A DNA stretch of 64,000 nt from Achromobacter sp. UMC46 (GTDB lineage: Bacteria > Pseudomonadota > Gammaproteobacteria > Burkholderiales > Burkholderiaceae_B), in assembly GCF_014170335.1 (NCBI RefSeq), contig NZ_LZZS01000016.1:1-64000 (forward strand), written 5' to 3'. Under the pieces are notes generated by a model that did not search any database, was not told the origin of the DNA, and was given only the letters and a program-made list of their open reading frames with translations. Within the stretch, counting starts at the first letter, position 1; every line of letters starts with the position of its first letter. Positions 16,016 through 25,121 of the stretch are shown here, one piece after another. Made by a program: the position numbers and the translations under genes.

Positions 16016-18190
16016 CTAGAAATCGAACGACGCCGCCAGCTCGTAGGTGCGCCCCGGCGCCACCAGGACCTGGCTTGCGTCGCGTCCGCCGTAGTAGGCA
16101 TACAGCTTGTCGGTCAGGTTGCGCACGCGGAAGGTCAGCAGCGCGGGCCGGATCCGGTAGCTGACGGCTGCGTCCACCGTGGTGTAGCCGTTGATGCGGA
16201 TCTGGTTGGCGCGGTCGGTAAAGATCTTGCCGGTGTGGTTCAAGCCGACGAAGAGATTCATCGGAACGTCCTGGAAGCGGTAGCTGGCGTAAAGGTTGGC
16301 GATGCGTTCGGGCACATTTGGCGGGGTGTTGCCGATGCGCGACGCGCCGTCGCTTTCAATCAACGAATCGTAGCGGGCGTTCAGCATGGCGACGTTGCCC
16401 GACAGCGTGAGCTGCGGCGTGACGCGCCAGCCGGCCGACAACTCCACGCCGCGCGAAGATTGCTTGCCGTTGTTCACCGTCAGGGCGGCGTTGTCGGGAT
16501 CGCGCGACAGCACGTTGTCCAGCGTGATGTGATAGATGGCCGCGGTCCATTCCACGTTGTCCAGGCTTTGCTTGAAGCCCATTTCCCATTGCTCGCCCTT
16601 GGACAAGGGGAAGCTCGCACTCGACTGCGACAAGAGGAATAGCGAACCCACGGGCAGCGTGGCGTTGGTGTACTGCGCGTAGACCGAGGACGAGGGCGTC
16701 AGGTCCACTACCGAGCCCAAGCGCGCGGAACTGGCGGAATAGCGGGTGCCGAATTCGCTGCGCGTGCCGGCGTTCAGGTCGGTCACGCTGCGGTCCACGC
16801 GGATGCGGTCGTACCGGTACCCGGCCACGACGGTCCAAGGGTCGGCAAGCTTGAGCGAGTCTTCCAAGAACAGCGCGGCGCCGCGCACGTCGGTCGAGAA
16901 ATCGGTGCGGTTGCCGGCGCCGCTCATCAAGGCGGGGTCGTCGTTGTAATAGCCCACGTCAGGCTGGCGCAGCGACACGCGCAGCGCGTCGCCCGTGGCC
17001 ACCGTCCGGTTGGAGAAGCGCCGTTCGCTGTCCAGGCGCGTCTTGCTGAGCTCCCCCCCGATCACGAACTTGTTCTGCAGGCCGGCGATCTGGCCGGTGT
17101 GGGTGGCGTCGAAACGGTCGATCATGTAGCGCTGGTCGTGGGTGATCGTGGTCTGATCGCGGTCGATCCACGACGGCGCGCGGAACACCGCGGATTCCGA
17201 GTTCTTCCACAGGCGGTCGACCTTGTTCACCGCGAATTCGTTGCGCAGGCTCCAGGCAGCGCTCAGGTTGTGGGTGACGCGCGCCCGCAGCCAGTAGGAT
17301 TCCGCTTCGTTCTTGTCGTCCAGCACGTTGTAGTTGTTGCGTACCAGGTCCCGGTCAAGCACGCGGCCGTCGGGCGTGCTGACGACGCCGGTGGGCGACG
17401 TGGCCACGCTGCGGGGAACCAGCGGCGTGCCCCAGTACGCGTGGCCCGTGTCGCGGGAATAGTCGAATGACAGGTCCACGCGGGTGGCGGGCGCCACGTC
17501 GAAGGCGACCCCCGTGGTCAGGTGGTCGAGCTTGTTGGTGTTGCGTTCGATGGTGCCGATCTGGGTCTGGTTATGGCTGTAGTCGATACGGTAGGCGCCG
17601 GTCTCGCCGAAATTGTCGCCCAGGCCGATGCCGGTGCGCGTGGTGCCGTAGCTGCCGTAAGACACCATCGCTTCGCGTCCGGGGTTGTCGCGGTCGGGGC
17701 GCTTGGTCTGGAAGTTGACGATGCCGCCGATCGCGCTGTCGCCCTGCAGGACGGATGCCGGACCTTTCAGCACTTCGATGCGCTCGTAGTTCCAGGTGTC
17801 CTGGACGCGGTTGGTGGAACCGGCGCCCGACATGCGCAGGCCGTCGTACAGGTACAGAAGGTCGGTGAAGCCGCGCGAAGACAGCGTGGTGGGTGACGAA
17901 GGCAGGCCGCCGCCGGCCATGCCGGTCACCCCGCGCAACGCTTCGCTCAGCGTGCTGGCACCGCGCTGGCGCATCGCCGCTTGCGAGACGATTTCCACGG
18001 ACGCCGGCGTTTCACGCAACGTCAGGCCCAGACGCGATGCCGTGCCGCTCTTGGCGTTCAGGCTCAGCCCCTCGGTTTCGCTGGCGGCCTCGACGCGGAT
18101 GGCCGGCAGCTCTTTTTCATCCTCTTGGGCCTGAACGGCAGGCACGGCTGCGCACGCCGCGATGGCGGCGGCGGATACGACTTTCCTCAT
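16016..18190 (-). CDS. TonB-dependent outer-membrane receptor (siderophore/metallophore type)
   Basis: A 724-residue outer-membrane receptor with a signal peptide (MRKVVSAAAIAACAAVPAVQAQ), a TonB-box region right after it, a plug domain (about 50-165, with TPASVEIVSQ, LRGVTGMAGG, YLYDGLRM, IEVLKGPASVLQGDSAIGG) and a C-terminal beta-barrel ending in the aromatic SFDF. The overall pattern is that of FhuE/FpvA-like siderophore receptors. It is the last gene of an operon with a DUF3526-type ABC transporter whose promoter carries a Zur-box-like dyad, so a zinc or other metal chelate is a reasonable ligand. That ligand is inference; ferric siderophore remains the alternative. Confidence 0.92.
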   Translation of the reverse strand: MRKVVSAAAIAACAAVPAVQAQEDEKELPAIRVEAASETEGLSLNAKSGTASRLGLTLRETPASVEIVSQAAMRQRGASTLSEALRGVTGMAGGGLPSSPTTLSSRGFTDLLYLYDGLRMSGAGSTNRVQDTWNYERIEVLKGPASVLQGDSAIGGIVNFQTKRPDRDNPGREAMVSYGSYGTTRTGIGLGDNFGETGAYRIDYSHNQTQIGTIERNTNKLDHLTTGVAFDVAPATRVDLSFDYSRDTGHAYWGTPLVPRSVATSPTGVVSTPDGRVLDRDLVRNNYNVLDDKNEAESYWLRARVTHNLSAAWSLRNEFAVNKVDRLWKNSESAVFRAPSWIDRDQTTITHDQRYMIDRFDATHTGQIAGLQNKFVIGGELSKTRLDSERRFSNRTVATGDALRVSLRQPDVGYYNDDPALMSGAGNRTDFSTDVRGAALFLEDSLKLADPWTVVAGYRYDRIRVDRSVTDLNAGTRSEFGTRYSASSARLGSVVDLTPSSSVYAQYTNATLPVGSLFLLSQSSASFPLSKGEQWEMGFKQSLDNVEWTAAIYHITLDNVLSRDPDNAALTVNNGKQSSRGVELSAGWRVTPQLTLSGNVAMLNARYDSLIESDGASRIGNTPPNVPERIANLYASYRFQDVPMNLFVGLNHTGKIFTDRANQIRINGYTTVDAAVSYRIRPALLTFRVRNLTDKLYAYYGGRDASQVLVAPGRTYELAASFDF

Positions 18191-18235
18191 GATCTTTCCT
18201 GATGGACTTGATGAGTAATGGGTAAACGTTGGGCG

Positions 18236-19696
18236 TCAGACGACGCGGTAACGGCGCAACCGCCAAGCCGCAAGGCCAAGCAGGATCAGCGTAGGGGCCA
18301 GCAGTTGCAGAAGGGCGCGCAACGCTTGCGCGCGGACATCCCTGCGGTCTTCCTCTTGCCAATGGAATGCGGGCATCGCCGGAAAATCCGCCGCGGTGAT
18401 GGCGCGTCCGTGTTCGATGCGGGGCAGGAAGAACGCTTTCCAGGCGCGGTGATAGGTGTCGATCTGCGCCATGAAATGCGCGTGCCGGCGCTGCCCCGTG
18501 CCCGCCAGCGCGGTGATGCCTTCATAGGCCACGGCTGCGGGGGACAAGACGCTGTAGCGCGCCACCAGCGCCTGTTGGCGCGTGAGCTGGGCCTCGAAGC
18601 GCGCCAGCTCCGGCGCCATGGTGTCGTCCACCTGGCGTTCGACTCGGGCCTGGCCCAGGGGGCGGCCGCTGATGTGGATGCGGCCGTCGCGTGGCAGCAG
18701 GGTGTCGGGCGTGTCCATGTGTTCGTAGTCGGCCGACAGCAGTGCCGCGTTGTCGTGCATCGCTTGTGCGGTAGCGACCCGGGTGCGCGTGGCCAATTCA
18801 GCACGCGACGGCGCGGGGCTCGCGAACGCCGCTGCGATGTTCAGCAGCACTGGGGTCACCAGCACCAGCGCAACCCATCCCACCATCAGCACCATGGCGT
18901 TGGCCGCCGACGACTTGCCGAAGGCGTTGACCGCGACCACCGCGGCAAACCAGAACAGCGCATACGCGGCCACCAGCAGCACCCACCAGAGGGTCGCGTC
19001 CGACGCCTGCAACGCCTGCGGGCGCGCGATCAGCAACACGGCAAGCGGCGTCAGCACGGCCGCGCCCAGCAGCACGCCCGCGCGCACTGCGATCTTGCCC
19101 GCGATCAGCGTGGCTAGCGTCAGCGGTTGCGACAGCAGCAGCCGTAGCGTGCCGTCTTCCCTTTCGCCGGACAGCAGGTTGTAGCCCAGCGCGAAAATCA
19201 GCAGCGGCAGCAGATAGACCACCACGAACGCCAGGTCGAAATGCCCGCTGAGCAGATGCCAGGGATTTTCGATGTCGTTGTTGTGGATGAAGTTGACCTT
19301 GCTTTGGTAGGTCACCCGGAACTGGGACGGGAACAGGTCGGTCTGCCCCAGCGCCACCGGCGCCATGGCCACGCTGGGCATCATGGCGTAGTGTGCGCCC
19401 AGGCCGCCGCCCATGTTGGCGGGGCTGGCAGGGTTGCCGAACGGCGTGGGCGTTTCGGCGCCGGCCCTGATGCGGTTCAGTTGCGCCAGCTGTTCGCCGC
19501 GCGCCTGCGCATCGGCGCTTGCCAACGCCGCCTGCGCGTTGTCGCGCAGCGAGGTCTGCAGCAGGCCGTTGAAGACCGCGTAACCGACCAGCAGCAGGAA
19601 CAGGCCGCCGGCGATCCACAACAGGCGTTCTTTGGCCATCAAGCGAAGTTCGTGCCGAACGATCAACCGGAAGCGGGGAAACTGGAATGCGTGCAC
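18236..19696 (-). CDS. ABC-2 type transporter permease, DUF3526 family (distal)
   Basis: A 486-residue inner-membrane protein with an N-terminal helix (LLWIAGGLFLLLVGYAVFNGL), a long periplasmic loop (about 45-165) and a cluster of helices from about residue 175, followed by a second large loop and a C-terminal anchor (LLQLLAPTLILLGLAAWRL). The core GYNLLSGEREDGTLRLLLSQPLT is the ABC-2 / DUF3526 motif at the ATPase-coupling segment. It pairs with the other DUF3526 permease 10 bp upstream and their shared ATPase. What it moves is not known; location before a TonB receptor gene points to metal or metallophore traffic. Confidence 0.85.
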   Translation of the reverse strand: MHAFQFPRFRLIVRHELRLMAKERLLWIAGGLFLLLVGYAVFNGLLQTSLRDNAQAALASADAQARGEQLAQLNRIRAGAETPTPFGNPASPANMGGGLGAHYAMMPSVAMAPVALGQTDLFPSQFRVTYQSKVNFIHNNDIENPWHLLSGHFDLAFVVVYLLPLLIFALGYNLLSGEREDGTLRLLLSQPLTLATLIAGKIAVRAGVLLGAAVLTPLAVLLIARPQALQASDATLWWVLLVAAYALFWFAAVVAVNAFGKSSAANAMVLMVGWVALVLVTPVLLNIAAAFASPAPSRAELATRTRVATAQAMHDNAALLSADYEHMDTPDTLLPRDGRIHISGRPLGQARVERQVDDTMAPELARFEAQLTRQQALVARYSVLSPAAVAYEGITALAGTGQRRHAHFMAQIDTYHRAWKAFFLPRIEHGRAITAADFPAMPAFHWQEEDRRDVRAQALRALLQLLAPTLILLGLAAWRLRRYRVV

Positions 19697-19706
19697 CGGG
19701 GGGCTC

Positions 19707-21095
19707 CTACAGGGGTTGCTGCCGGACGACGGCGCGCCATGCGAACGCGATGCTCAGCAGCAGGCCGGCGCACAGCATCAGCAAGCCCATGGCGCCGTGC
19801 CGCAGCGCCCAGCCGGCCGGGGGCGTCTGGTACTGGAATTCAGGCACGCGCGCCCAAAGCTCGGGGCTGGCCTGATACGAAAAATGCGCGTGCTCCTGCG
19901 TGTCGGCGTGCTGCACCAGGTCTTGGCTGACGATGTCCTGGATGACGCGCCGCTGGTGTTCGGCGGCCACGGTGAAGTCCCGGTGGTGCGCGAAATCGGT
20001 GCCGGCCATGGCGGCCGAGAACGCGCGGATCGCCAGCATGGGCATCAGCCATCCCGCGCTTTCCTGCACGGTCTGCTGCCGTTCCCAGGTGTCCCACAGG
20101 CCACCGAAATGGCGGTCGTACGCGGCGTAGCTGGACTCGTCGTCCAGCTTCAGCGCCAGGCCCCATTTGTTCAGGGGCACGTCGCGGCTCCAGCGCTCGG
20201 TGGTGCCGAAGGCCTGCATCCACACGCGGTCGGACGTGGCTTTCAGGTCGCTGTTCAGCGCCTGGTTGAATTCCAGCCGCGTCGGGCTGGGGTACAGCGC
20301 GCGTGACAGTTCCGCCATCACGCGCGGCGCCACGACGGTGTTGGCGATCCAGACGGCCAGCAAAAGCGTGATGGCGATGCGGGAAGAACGCGCCGCCGCC
20401 GACACGCCCAGGGTGATGAAGACGAAGGCCGCCAGATACAGCGCATAGCCGGACGCGAGCGCGGCAAGCCGCCACAGCGCATCGGCGCGCCCGCCCGCGA
20501 TCCAGACGGCCCCCACGGCGACCAGCGCCGCCGGCGCCAGCAGCAACGCAAGGCTGATGCCCAGCGCGGCGGCCTTGCCCCACAACAAGCGCCAGGGCGC
20601 GACGCCCAGGCTCAGCGTCTGGCGCAGGATGCCCTGTTCGCGTTCGCCCGAGAAGGCGTTGAATCCCAGCACGATCACCAGCAGCGGTCCCAGCGCCTGC
20701 AGGATCCACGCGGCCGACAGGTCGCCGAAACGCTGCAGCCCCGTGGCGTCTTGCGCCGGCCGGAACTTGACCTCGCTTTGCCGGTGGGCCTGCAGCCACA
20801 CCGTGCTGCCGATGTAGGGATTGATGCCGGGGTCCAGCAACGACAGCGCCGCCTCCGGCTTGAAGACATGCATGCCCTGGTGCGCCGCGTCGTGCGGATG
20901 GCGCGCGCCCTGGCGCAGCCAGTCGCGGTAGTCGGCATTCTGCGCGGCAGCCTGTTCGGCGCGCGCGTCCTGCTGGTGCGAATAGCCCACGGCCAGCGCC
21001 GTCAGCAGCAGCAGGGCGACGATGCCGCCCGCCCAGTACAGCCGGCCGTCGCGCAGGCGTTCGCGCAGATCCTTGACGGCGATCAGCAGGATCAT
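19707..21095 (-). CDS. ABC-2 type transporter permease, DUF3526 family (proximal)
   Basis: A 462-residue paralogue of the following permease with the same plan: N-terminal helix (LYWAGGIVALLLLTALAVGY), periplasmic loop, helices from about residue 130, a second loop (about 265-425) and a C-terminal helix (LLMLCAGLLLSIAFAWRAVV). GFNAFSGEREQGILRQTLSLGV is the equivalent of the GYNLLSGERE motif in its partner. It overlaps the ATPase gene by 4 nt (ATGA) and precedes the second permease by 10 bp, so the three form one heterodimeric-permease ABC unit. Confidence 0.85.
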   Translation of the reverse strand: MILLIAVKDLRERLRDGRLYWAGGIVALLLLTALAVGYSHQQDARAEQAAAQNADYRDWLRQGARHPHDAAHQGMHVFKPEAALSLLDPGINPYIGSTVWLQAHRQSEVKFRPAQDATGLQRFGDLSAAWILQALGPLLVIVLGFNAFSGEREQGILRQTLSLGVAPWRLLWGKAAALGISLALLLAPAALVAVGAVWIAGGRADALWRLAALASGYALYLAAFVFITLGVSAAARSSRIAITLLLAVWIANTVVAPRVMAELSRALYPSPTRLEFNQALNSDLKATSDRVWMQAFGTTERWSRDVPLNKWGLALKLDDESSYAAYDRHFGGLWDTWERQQTVQESAGWLMPMLAIRAFSAAMAGTDFAHHRDFTVAAEHQRRVIQDIVSQDLVQHADTQEHAHFSYQASPELWARVPEFQYQTPPAGWALRHGAMGLLMLCAGLLLSIAFAWRAVVRQQPL

Positions 21096-21802
21096 GCGTC
21101 GGCCCTCATATGGTCCAGATACAAGGCCTGCAGGTCCGTGCCGGCGATCTGCCGGCTATCCAGGCTGTCGACCAGGCGGCCGCGCTTCATGATGCCGACG
21201 CGGGTCGCCGTCTGGCGGGCGTGGAACAGGTCGTGCGTGGTGGCCAGGATCGCCACGCCGGATTCGCTGGCCCGTTGCAGCAAGCGGGTGAACTCGGCCG
21301 CCGCCGACGGATCCAGCCCCGAGGTGGGCTCGTCCAGCAGCAAGGCGCGGGCGTTCTTGGCCAGCGCCACGGCGATCCAGACCTTCTGGCGCATGCCTTT
21401 TGAATACGCTGCGACGCGCTTGTCCGCCGCGGCGGCGTCCAGCCCCACTTCGTCCATCAACGCCGTCAGCCGTTCGCGCGGCGGGGCGTGCCCCAAGGCC
21501 AGCGCGGCGAAGTAGCGCAGGTTCTCCAGCCCGGTCAGCGTGCCGTACAGGTTCACCTGTTCCGGGATGTAGGCCACGTGCTGCTTGGTGGCCAGGGGCT
21601 CGCGCACCACGTCCAGTCCATGGATCAACGCCTGCCCGCCGTCGGGCGCGATGAAGTTCAGGAACAGGTTGATGGTGGTGGTCTTGCCGGCGCCGTTGGC
21701 GCCGAGCAGGCAATAGATCTCGCCCGGTTCGATGCGCAGATCCAGCGGATGCAGCGCGATCTGGTCGCCGTAGCGTTTGGTCAGGCCGATGGCTTCAAGC
21801 AC
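21092..21802 (-). CDS. ABC transporter ATP-binding protein partnering the DUF3526 permeases
   Basis: A 236-residue ABC ATPase: Walker A GANGAGKTTT (about residues 34-43), Q loop region YIPEQVNLYGTLTG, signature YSKGMRQKV (about 134-142), Walker B ALLLDEPTSGLDPS and switch histidine in TTHD. The GTG at 21802 is preceded by GAAGGA at 7 nt and is preferred over the in-frame ATG at 21832, which would add a non-family leader. It is the first gene of the ATPase-permease-permease-TonB receptor operon. A Zur-box-like dyad lies 40 bp upstream. Confidence 0.9.
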   Translation of the reverse strand: MLEAIGLTKRYGDQIALHPLDLRIEPGEIYCLLGANGAGKTTTINLFLNFIAPDGGQALIHGLDVVREPLATKQHVAYIPEQVNLYGTLTGLENLRYFAALALGHAPPRERLTALMDEVGLDAAAADKRVAAYSKGMRQKVWIAVALAKNARALLLDEPTSGLDPSAAAEFTRLLQRASESGVAILATTHDLFHARQTATRVGIMKRGRLVDSLDSRQIAGTDLQALYLDHMRADA

Positions 21803-21841
21803 TGCGGGTCCTTCGTGGATACAAAAAATCATTAGTGATAC

Positions 21842-21854
21842 GTTATATCATAAC
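21842..21854. promoter_or_regulatory. Zur-box-like operator of the ABC/TonB operon
   Basis: GTTATATCATAAC is a 5-3-5 dyad in an AT-rich island. It matches the core of the gammaproteobacterial Zur box (GTTATAnTATAAC) at all but one specified position. It lies 40 bp upstream of the ATPase start. Assignment to Zur is inference from the motif and the metal-type receptor in the operon; another Fur-family protein is possible. Confidence 0.5.
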
Positions 21855-21917
21855 AATAAAACCAGAAGGCTTGACGACTGCATGCGGCACCGCAACGCCT
21901 GCGGCCAGGCGGCGTCC

Positions 21918-21949
21918 AAAAAAATGAGCGCCTTTGCAGGCGCCCGCTC
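21918..21949 (-). terminator. Rho-independent terminator of the dgo operon
   Basis: Read on the minus strand after the transporter stop: a GC-rich hairpin (GAGC...GCC / GGC...GCTC with a small internal asymmetry) followed by seven T. It separates the galactonate operon from the AT-rich promoter of the ABC/TonB operon. Confidence 0.75.
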
Positions 21950-21977
21950 CAAGCGAAAATTCAAGCAAGGCTGGCGA

Positions 21978-23288
21978 TCAGGCCTCGATCCGCTCGACCT
22001 TGCCCACCAGCAGGATGTACGACAGCGCGCCCAGCAGGGCCAGCGACGACACGTACACGATCGCCGGCGCGAAGCTGGCTTTCGACACCAGGAAGCCGAT
22101 CACGATCGGCGTGCAGATCGACGACAGGTTGCCGACGAAGTTGAAGACGCCGCCCGTCAGGCCCAACAAGCGCACCGGCGCCAGCGTCGACACCAGCGAC
22201 CACGTGATCGACGCCAGTCCGTTACCGAAGAAGGCCACGGCCAGGAAGAAGATGACCCATGGCGTGGAATCGGTGAAGTTGGCGCCGATCATCGACGTCG
22301 AGATCAACAGGCCCAGGATGATGGGCAGCTTGCGCGCCAGGCCCACGGTGGCGCCGCGGCGGATCAGAAAGTCGGACAGCACGCCCGAGCACAGCACGCC
22401 GACGAACGCGGCCAGGAAGGGCACCGACGCCAGGAAGCCGGACTTGATGAAATCCATACCGCGGTACTTCACCAGATAGGTCGGGAACCACGTGAGGAAG
22501 AACCACAGCGTGGACGTCAGGCAGAACTGGCCCAGGTACACGCCCCACAGCTTGCGCTTGCTCATGACCAGCGCCAGGTCGTTCCAGTTGAACGGGGCCT
22601 TCTTGGCCTTTGCGTTGCGGTCCAGGTCGACCACGCCGCCGCCTTGCTGGATCAGTTCGATCTCGGCGGCGTTCGTGCCTTTGAACTGGCGCGGTTCGCG
22701 GTAGATCACGTACCACAGCACGCCCCAGACGATGCCCAGCAAACCGGTGCTGACAAACACCATGTGCCAGCCGTAGTGGTGCTGCAGCCAGGCCAGCACG
22801 GGCGTCAGGAACGCCAGGCCGACGAACTGGCCGGACGTGTAGAAGCCGATGGCGGTGGCGCGTTCCTTTTCCGGGAACCAGGTCGTGACCACGCGGTTGT
22901 TGATGGGGTAGGCCGGGGCTTCCAGCGCGCCGACGGCCAGCCGCAGCACGAACAGGATGACGAAGCTGCCGGCGAATCCCATGAAGAACGTGGCCGCCGA
23001 CCACAGGATCAGCGCGGCGGCGTACAGCACGCGCGGCGACACGCGGTCGACCAGCCAGCCGCCGGGGATCTGCATGGCGGCGTAGGTCCACCCGAAGGCG
23101 GACAGGATCAGGCCTTCATGCACCGTGTCCAGGCCGAACTCGTCCTTGAGCGCGGGCGCGGCGATGGACAGGTTGCTGCGGTCCAGGTAGTTGATGACGA
23201 CGGTGATGAACAGCATCACCATGATGAGGTAGCGGCTGCGGGTGGGCCGCTGGGCGCTTTGCAGGCCCGCGTGGGTGGCGGTGGACAA
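21978..23288 (-). CDS. dgoT: MFS D-galactonate (hexonate) transporter
   Basis: A 436-residue ACS-family (anion:cation symporter) MFS permease: RYLIMVMLFITVVINYLDRSN in helix 1, GWTYAAMQIPGGWLVDRVSPR in loop 2-3, then twelve helices. It is the fourth gene of a galactonate operon and should import D-galactonate with protons. The TTG at 23288 was chosen because GAGGAG lies 7 nt upstream; an in-frame ATG further up (23342) lies without a ribosome-binding site and overlaps dgoD. The exact hexonate imported is inferred from the neighbours. Confidence 0.88.
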   Translation of the reverse strand: MSTATHAGLQSAQRPTRSRYLIMVMLFITVVINYLDRSNLSIAAPALKDEFGLDTVHEGLILSAFGWTYAAMQIPGGWLVDRVSPRVLYAAALILWSAATFFMGFAGSFVILFVLRLAVGALEAPAYPINNRVVTTWFPEKERATAIGFYTSGQFVGLAFLTPVLAWLQHHYGWHMVFVSTGLLGIVWGVLWYVIYREPRQFKGTNAAEIELIQQGGGVVDLDRNAKAKKAPFNWNDLALVMSKRKLWGVYLGQFCLTSTLWFFLTWFPTYLVKYRGMDFIKSGFLASVPFLAAFVGVLCSGVLSDFLIRRGATVGLARKLPIILGLLISTSMIGANFTDSTPWVIFFLAVAFFGNGLASITWSLVSTLAPVRLLGLTGGVFNFVGNLSSICTPIVIGFLVSKASFAPAIVYVSSLALLGALSYILLVGKVERIEA

Positions 23289-23313
23289 GGGTGTCTCCTC
23301 TTCTTTTATCCGG

Positions 23314-24462
23314 TTACCACTCGGCGAAGCTGCCGTCGGCATGGCGCCAGATCGGGTTGCGCCAGCGGTGGCCCACGGCGGCGCGTTCTTTCACGTATTC
23401 CTCGTTGACCTCGATGCCCAGGCCAGGCCCTTGGGGAATCGCGACCATGCCGTCTTCGTACGCGAACACTTCCCGGTTGCTGACGTAGTCCAGCAGGTCG
23501 TTGGCGGCGTTGTAGTGGATGCCCAGGCTCTGCTCCTGGATGAAGGCGTTGTAGCAACCGGCATCGATCTGCAGGCAGGTGGCCAGCGCGATCGGACCCA
23601 GCGGGCAGTGCAGCGCCAGCGCCACGTCATAGGCTTCGGCCATGGCGGCGATCTTGCGGGTTTCGGTGATGCCGCCGGCATGCGAGGGGTCGGGCTGGAT
23701 GATGTCGACGTAGCCCTCGGACAGCACGCGCTTGAAGTCCCAGCGCGAGAACAGGCGTTCGCCCAGCGCGATGGGGGTGGACGTCAACGGCGCCAGTTCC
23801 TTGAGCGCTTCGTAGTGTTCGCTCAGCACGGGCTCTTCGATGAACATCAGCTTGAACGGGTCCAGCTCTTTCATCAGCACCTTGGCCATGGGCTTGTGGA
23901 CGCGGCCATGGAAGTCCACGCCGATGCCCACGTTGGGGCCCACCGCGTCGCGCACGGCGGCCACGTTCTCCAGACACTTTTCGACCTTGTCGAACGAATC
24001 GATGTATTGCAGTTCTTCGGTGCCGTTCATCTTCACGGCAGTGAAACCGCGGTCCACGGCGCTCTTGGCGGCTGCTGCCGTGTCGGCCGGCCGGTCGCCG
24101 CCGATCCACGAATACACGCGGATGCGGTCGCGCACGTTGCCGCCCAGCAGCTGCGACACCGGCACGCCCAGGTGCTTGCCCTTGATGTCCCACAGCGCCT
24201 GGTCGATGCCGGCCAGCGCGCTCATGTGGATGGCGCCGCCGCGGTAGAAGCCGCCGCGGTACAGCACCGTCCAGTGGTCTTCGATGTTGCGCGGGTCTTT
24301 GCCGATCAGGTAATCGGACAGCTCTTCGACGGCGGCCGCCACCGAATGGGCGCGGCCTTCGACGACGGGTTCGCCCCAGCCGACGATGCCCTCATCCGTT
24401 TCGATTTTCAGGAAGCACCACCGGGGCGGCACGATGTAGGTAGTGAGCTTGGTGATCTTCAT
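23314..24462 (-). CDS. dgoD: D-galactonate dehydratase
   Basis: Cytosolic Mg-dependent enolase-superfamily enzyme of 382 residues, the exact length of E. coli DgoD. It converts D-galactonate to 2-keto-3-deoxy-D-galactonate. Near-identical stretches to the known enzyme include [82 protein letters not shown] (metal ligand Glu), [12 protein letters not shown] and [16 protein letters not shown] (catalytic His). The C-terminus [14 protein letters not shown] also matches. It overlaps dgoA by 4 nt. Confidence 0.96.
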   Translation of the reverse strand: MKITKLTTYIVPPRWCFLKIETDEGIVGWGEPVVEGRAHSVAAAVEELSDYLIGKDPRNIEDHWTVLYRGGFYRGGAIHMSALAGIDQALWDIKGKHLGVPVSQLLGGNVRDRIRVYSWIGGDRPADTAAAAKSAVDRGFTAVKMNGTEELQYIDSFDKVEKCLENVAAVRDAVGPNVGIGVDFHGRVHKPMAKVLMKELDPFKLMFIEEPVLSEHYEALKELAPLTSTPIALGERLFSRWDFKRVLSEGYVDIIQPDPSHAGGITETRKIAAMAEAYDVALALHCPLGPIALATCLQIDAGCYNAFIQEQSLGIHYNAANDLLDYVSNREVFAYEDGMVAIPQGPGLGIEVNEEYVKERAAVGHRWRNPIWRHADGSFAEW

Positions 24463-25112
24463 GCTTGGGTCTCCTGGGCGGGATAGGCGCGTTGCCAGGC
24501 CGCGATGAATGCGCGTGCGTTCTGGCCGGTTTCAGCGGCCGACAGGCCGGGTTTGTACAAGGCGGAGCCCAGGCCGAAGCCGCTGGCGCCCGCCTGGGCG
24601 TAAATGGACAGGTTGCCGGGCGTGACGCCGCCGACGGGAACCAGCGCGATGGGCGGGCGCATCACGGCGCGCCAGGCTTTCAGCACGACGGGGCCCAGTT
24701 GTTCGGCGGGGAACATCTTCAAGACGTCGGCGCCGGCGGCAAGCGCGGCGAATGCCTCGGTGGGCGTCGCGACCCCGGGGCAGGACGCCATGCCCAGCGC
24801 CTTGGCGGCGCGGATCACCGCGGCGTCGCTGTGCGGCATGACGATCAGTTCGCCGCCCGCGTCCCGCACGCGGGCGCAGTCGTCGGGGTTCAGCACGGTG
24901 CCGGCGCCGATCAGGCAATCGGTGGGCAGCGCGGCGCGCATCGCGCGGATGCTGTCCAGCGGGTCCGGCGAATTCAGCGGCACTTCGATCAGGCGGAAGC
25001 CGGCGCCATAGAGCTCAAGGCCGACGGCTTCTGCATCGGCGGGCGTGATGCCGCGCAGGATGGCGATCAGGCCGCAGTGGGCCATGGCGGTTTGCAGACC
25101 AGGGTGGTTCAT
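24459..25112 (-). CDS. dgoA: 2-dehydro-3-deoxy-6-phosphogalactonate aldolase
   Basis: A 217-residue class I KDPG/KDPGal aldolase, splitting 2-keto-3-deoxy-6-phosphogalactonate into pyruvate and glyceraldehyde-3-phosphate. Key motifs: [17 protein letters not shown] (with the catalytic Glu of this family represented by the conserved region [11 protein letters not shown]), [15 protein letters not shown], and the Schiff-base lysine region [13 protein letters not shown], then PVGGVTPGN. It lies between dgoK (9 bp upstream) and dgoD (4-nt overlap). Galactonate rather than gluconate specificity rests on the operon. Confidence 0.94.
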   Translation of the reverse strand: MNHPGLQTAMAHCGLIAILRGITPADAEAVGLELYGAGFRLIEVPLNSPDPLDSIRAMRAALPTDCLIGAGTVLNPDDCARVRDAGGELIVMPHSDAAVIRAAKALGMASCPGVATPTEAFAALAAGADVLKMFPAEQLGPVVLKAWRAVMRPPIALVPVGGVTPGNLSIYAQAGASGFGLGSALYKPGLSAAETGQNARAFIAAWQRAYPAQETQA

Positions 25113-25121
25113 GTTGGGTTC

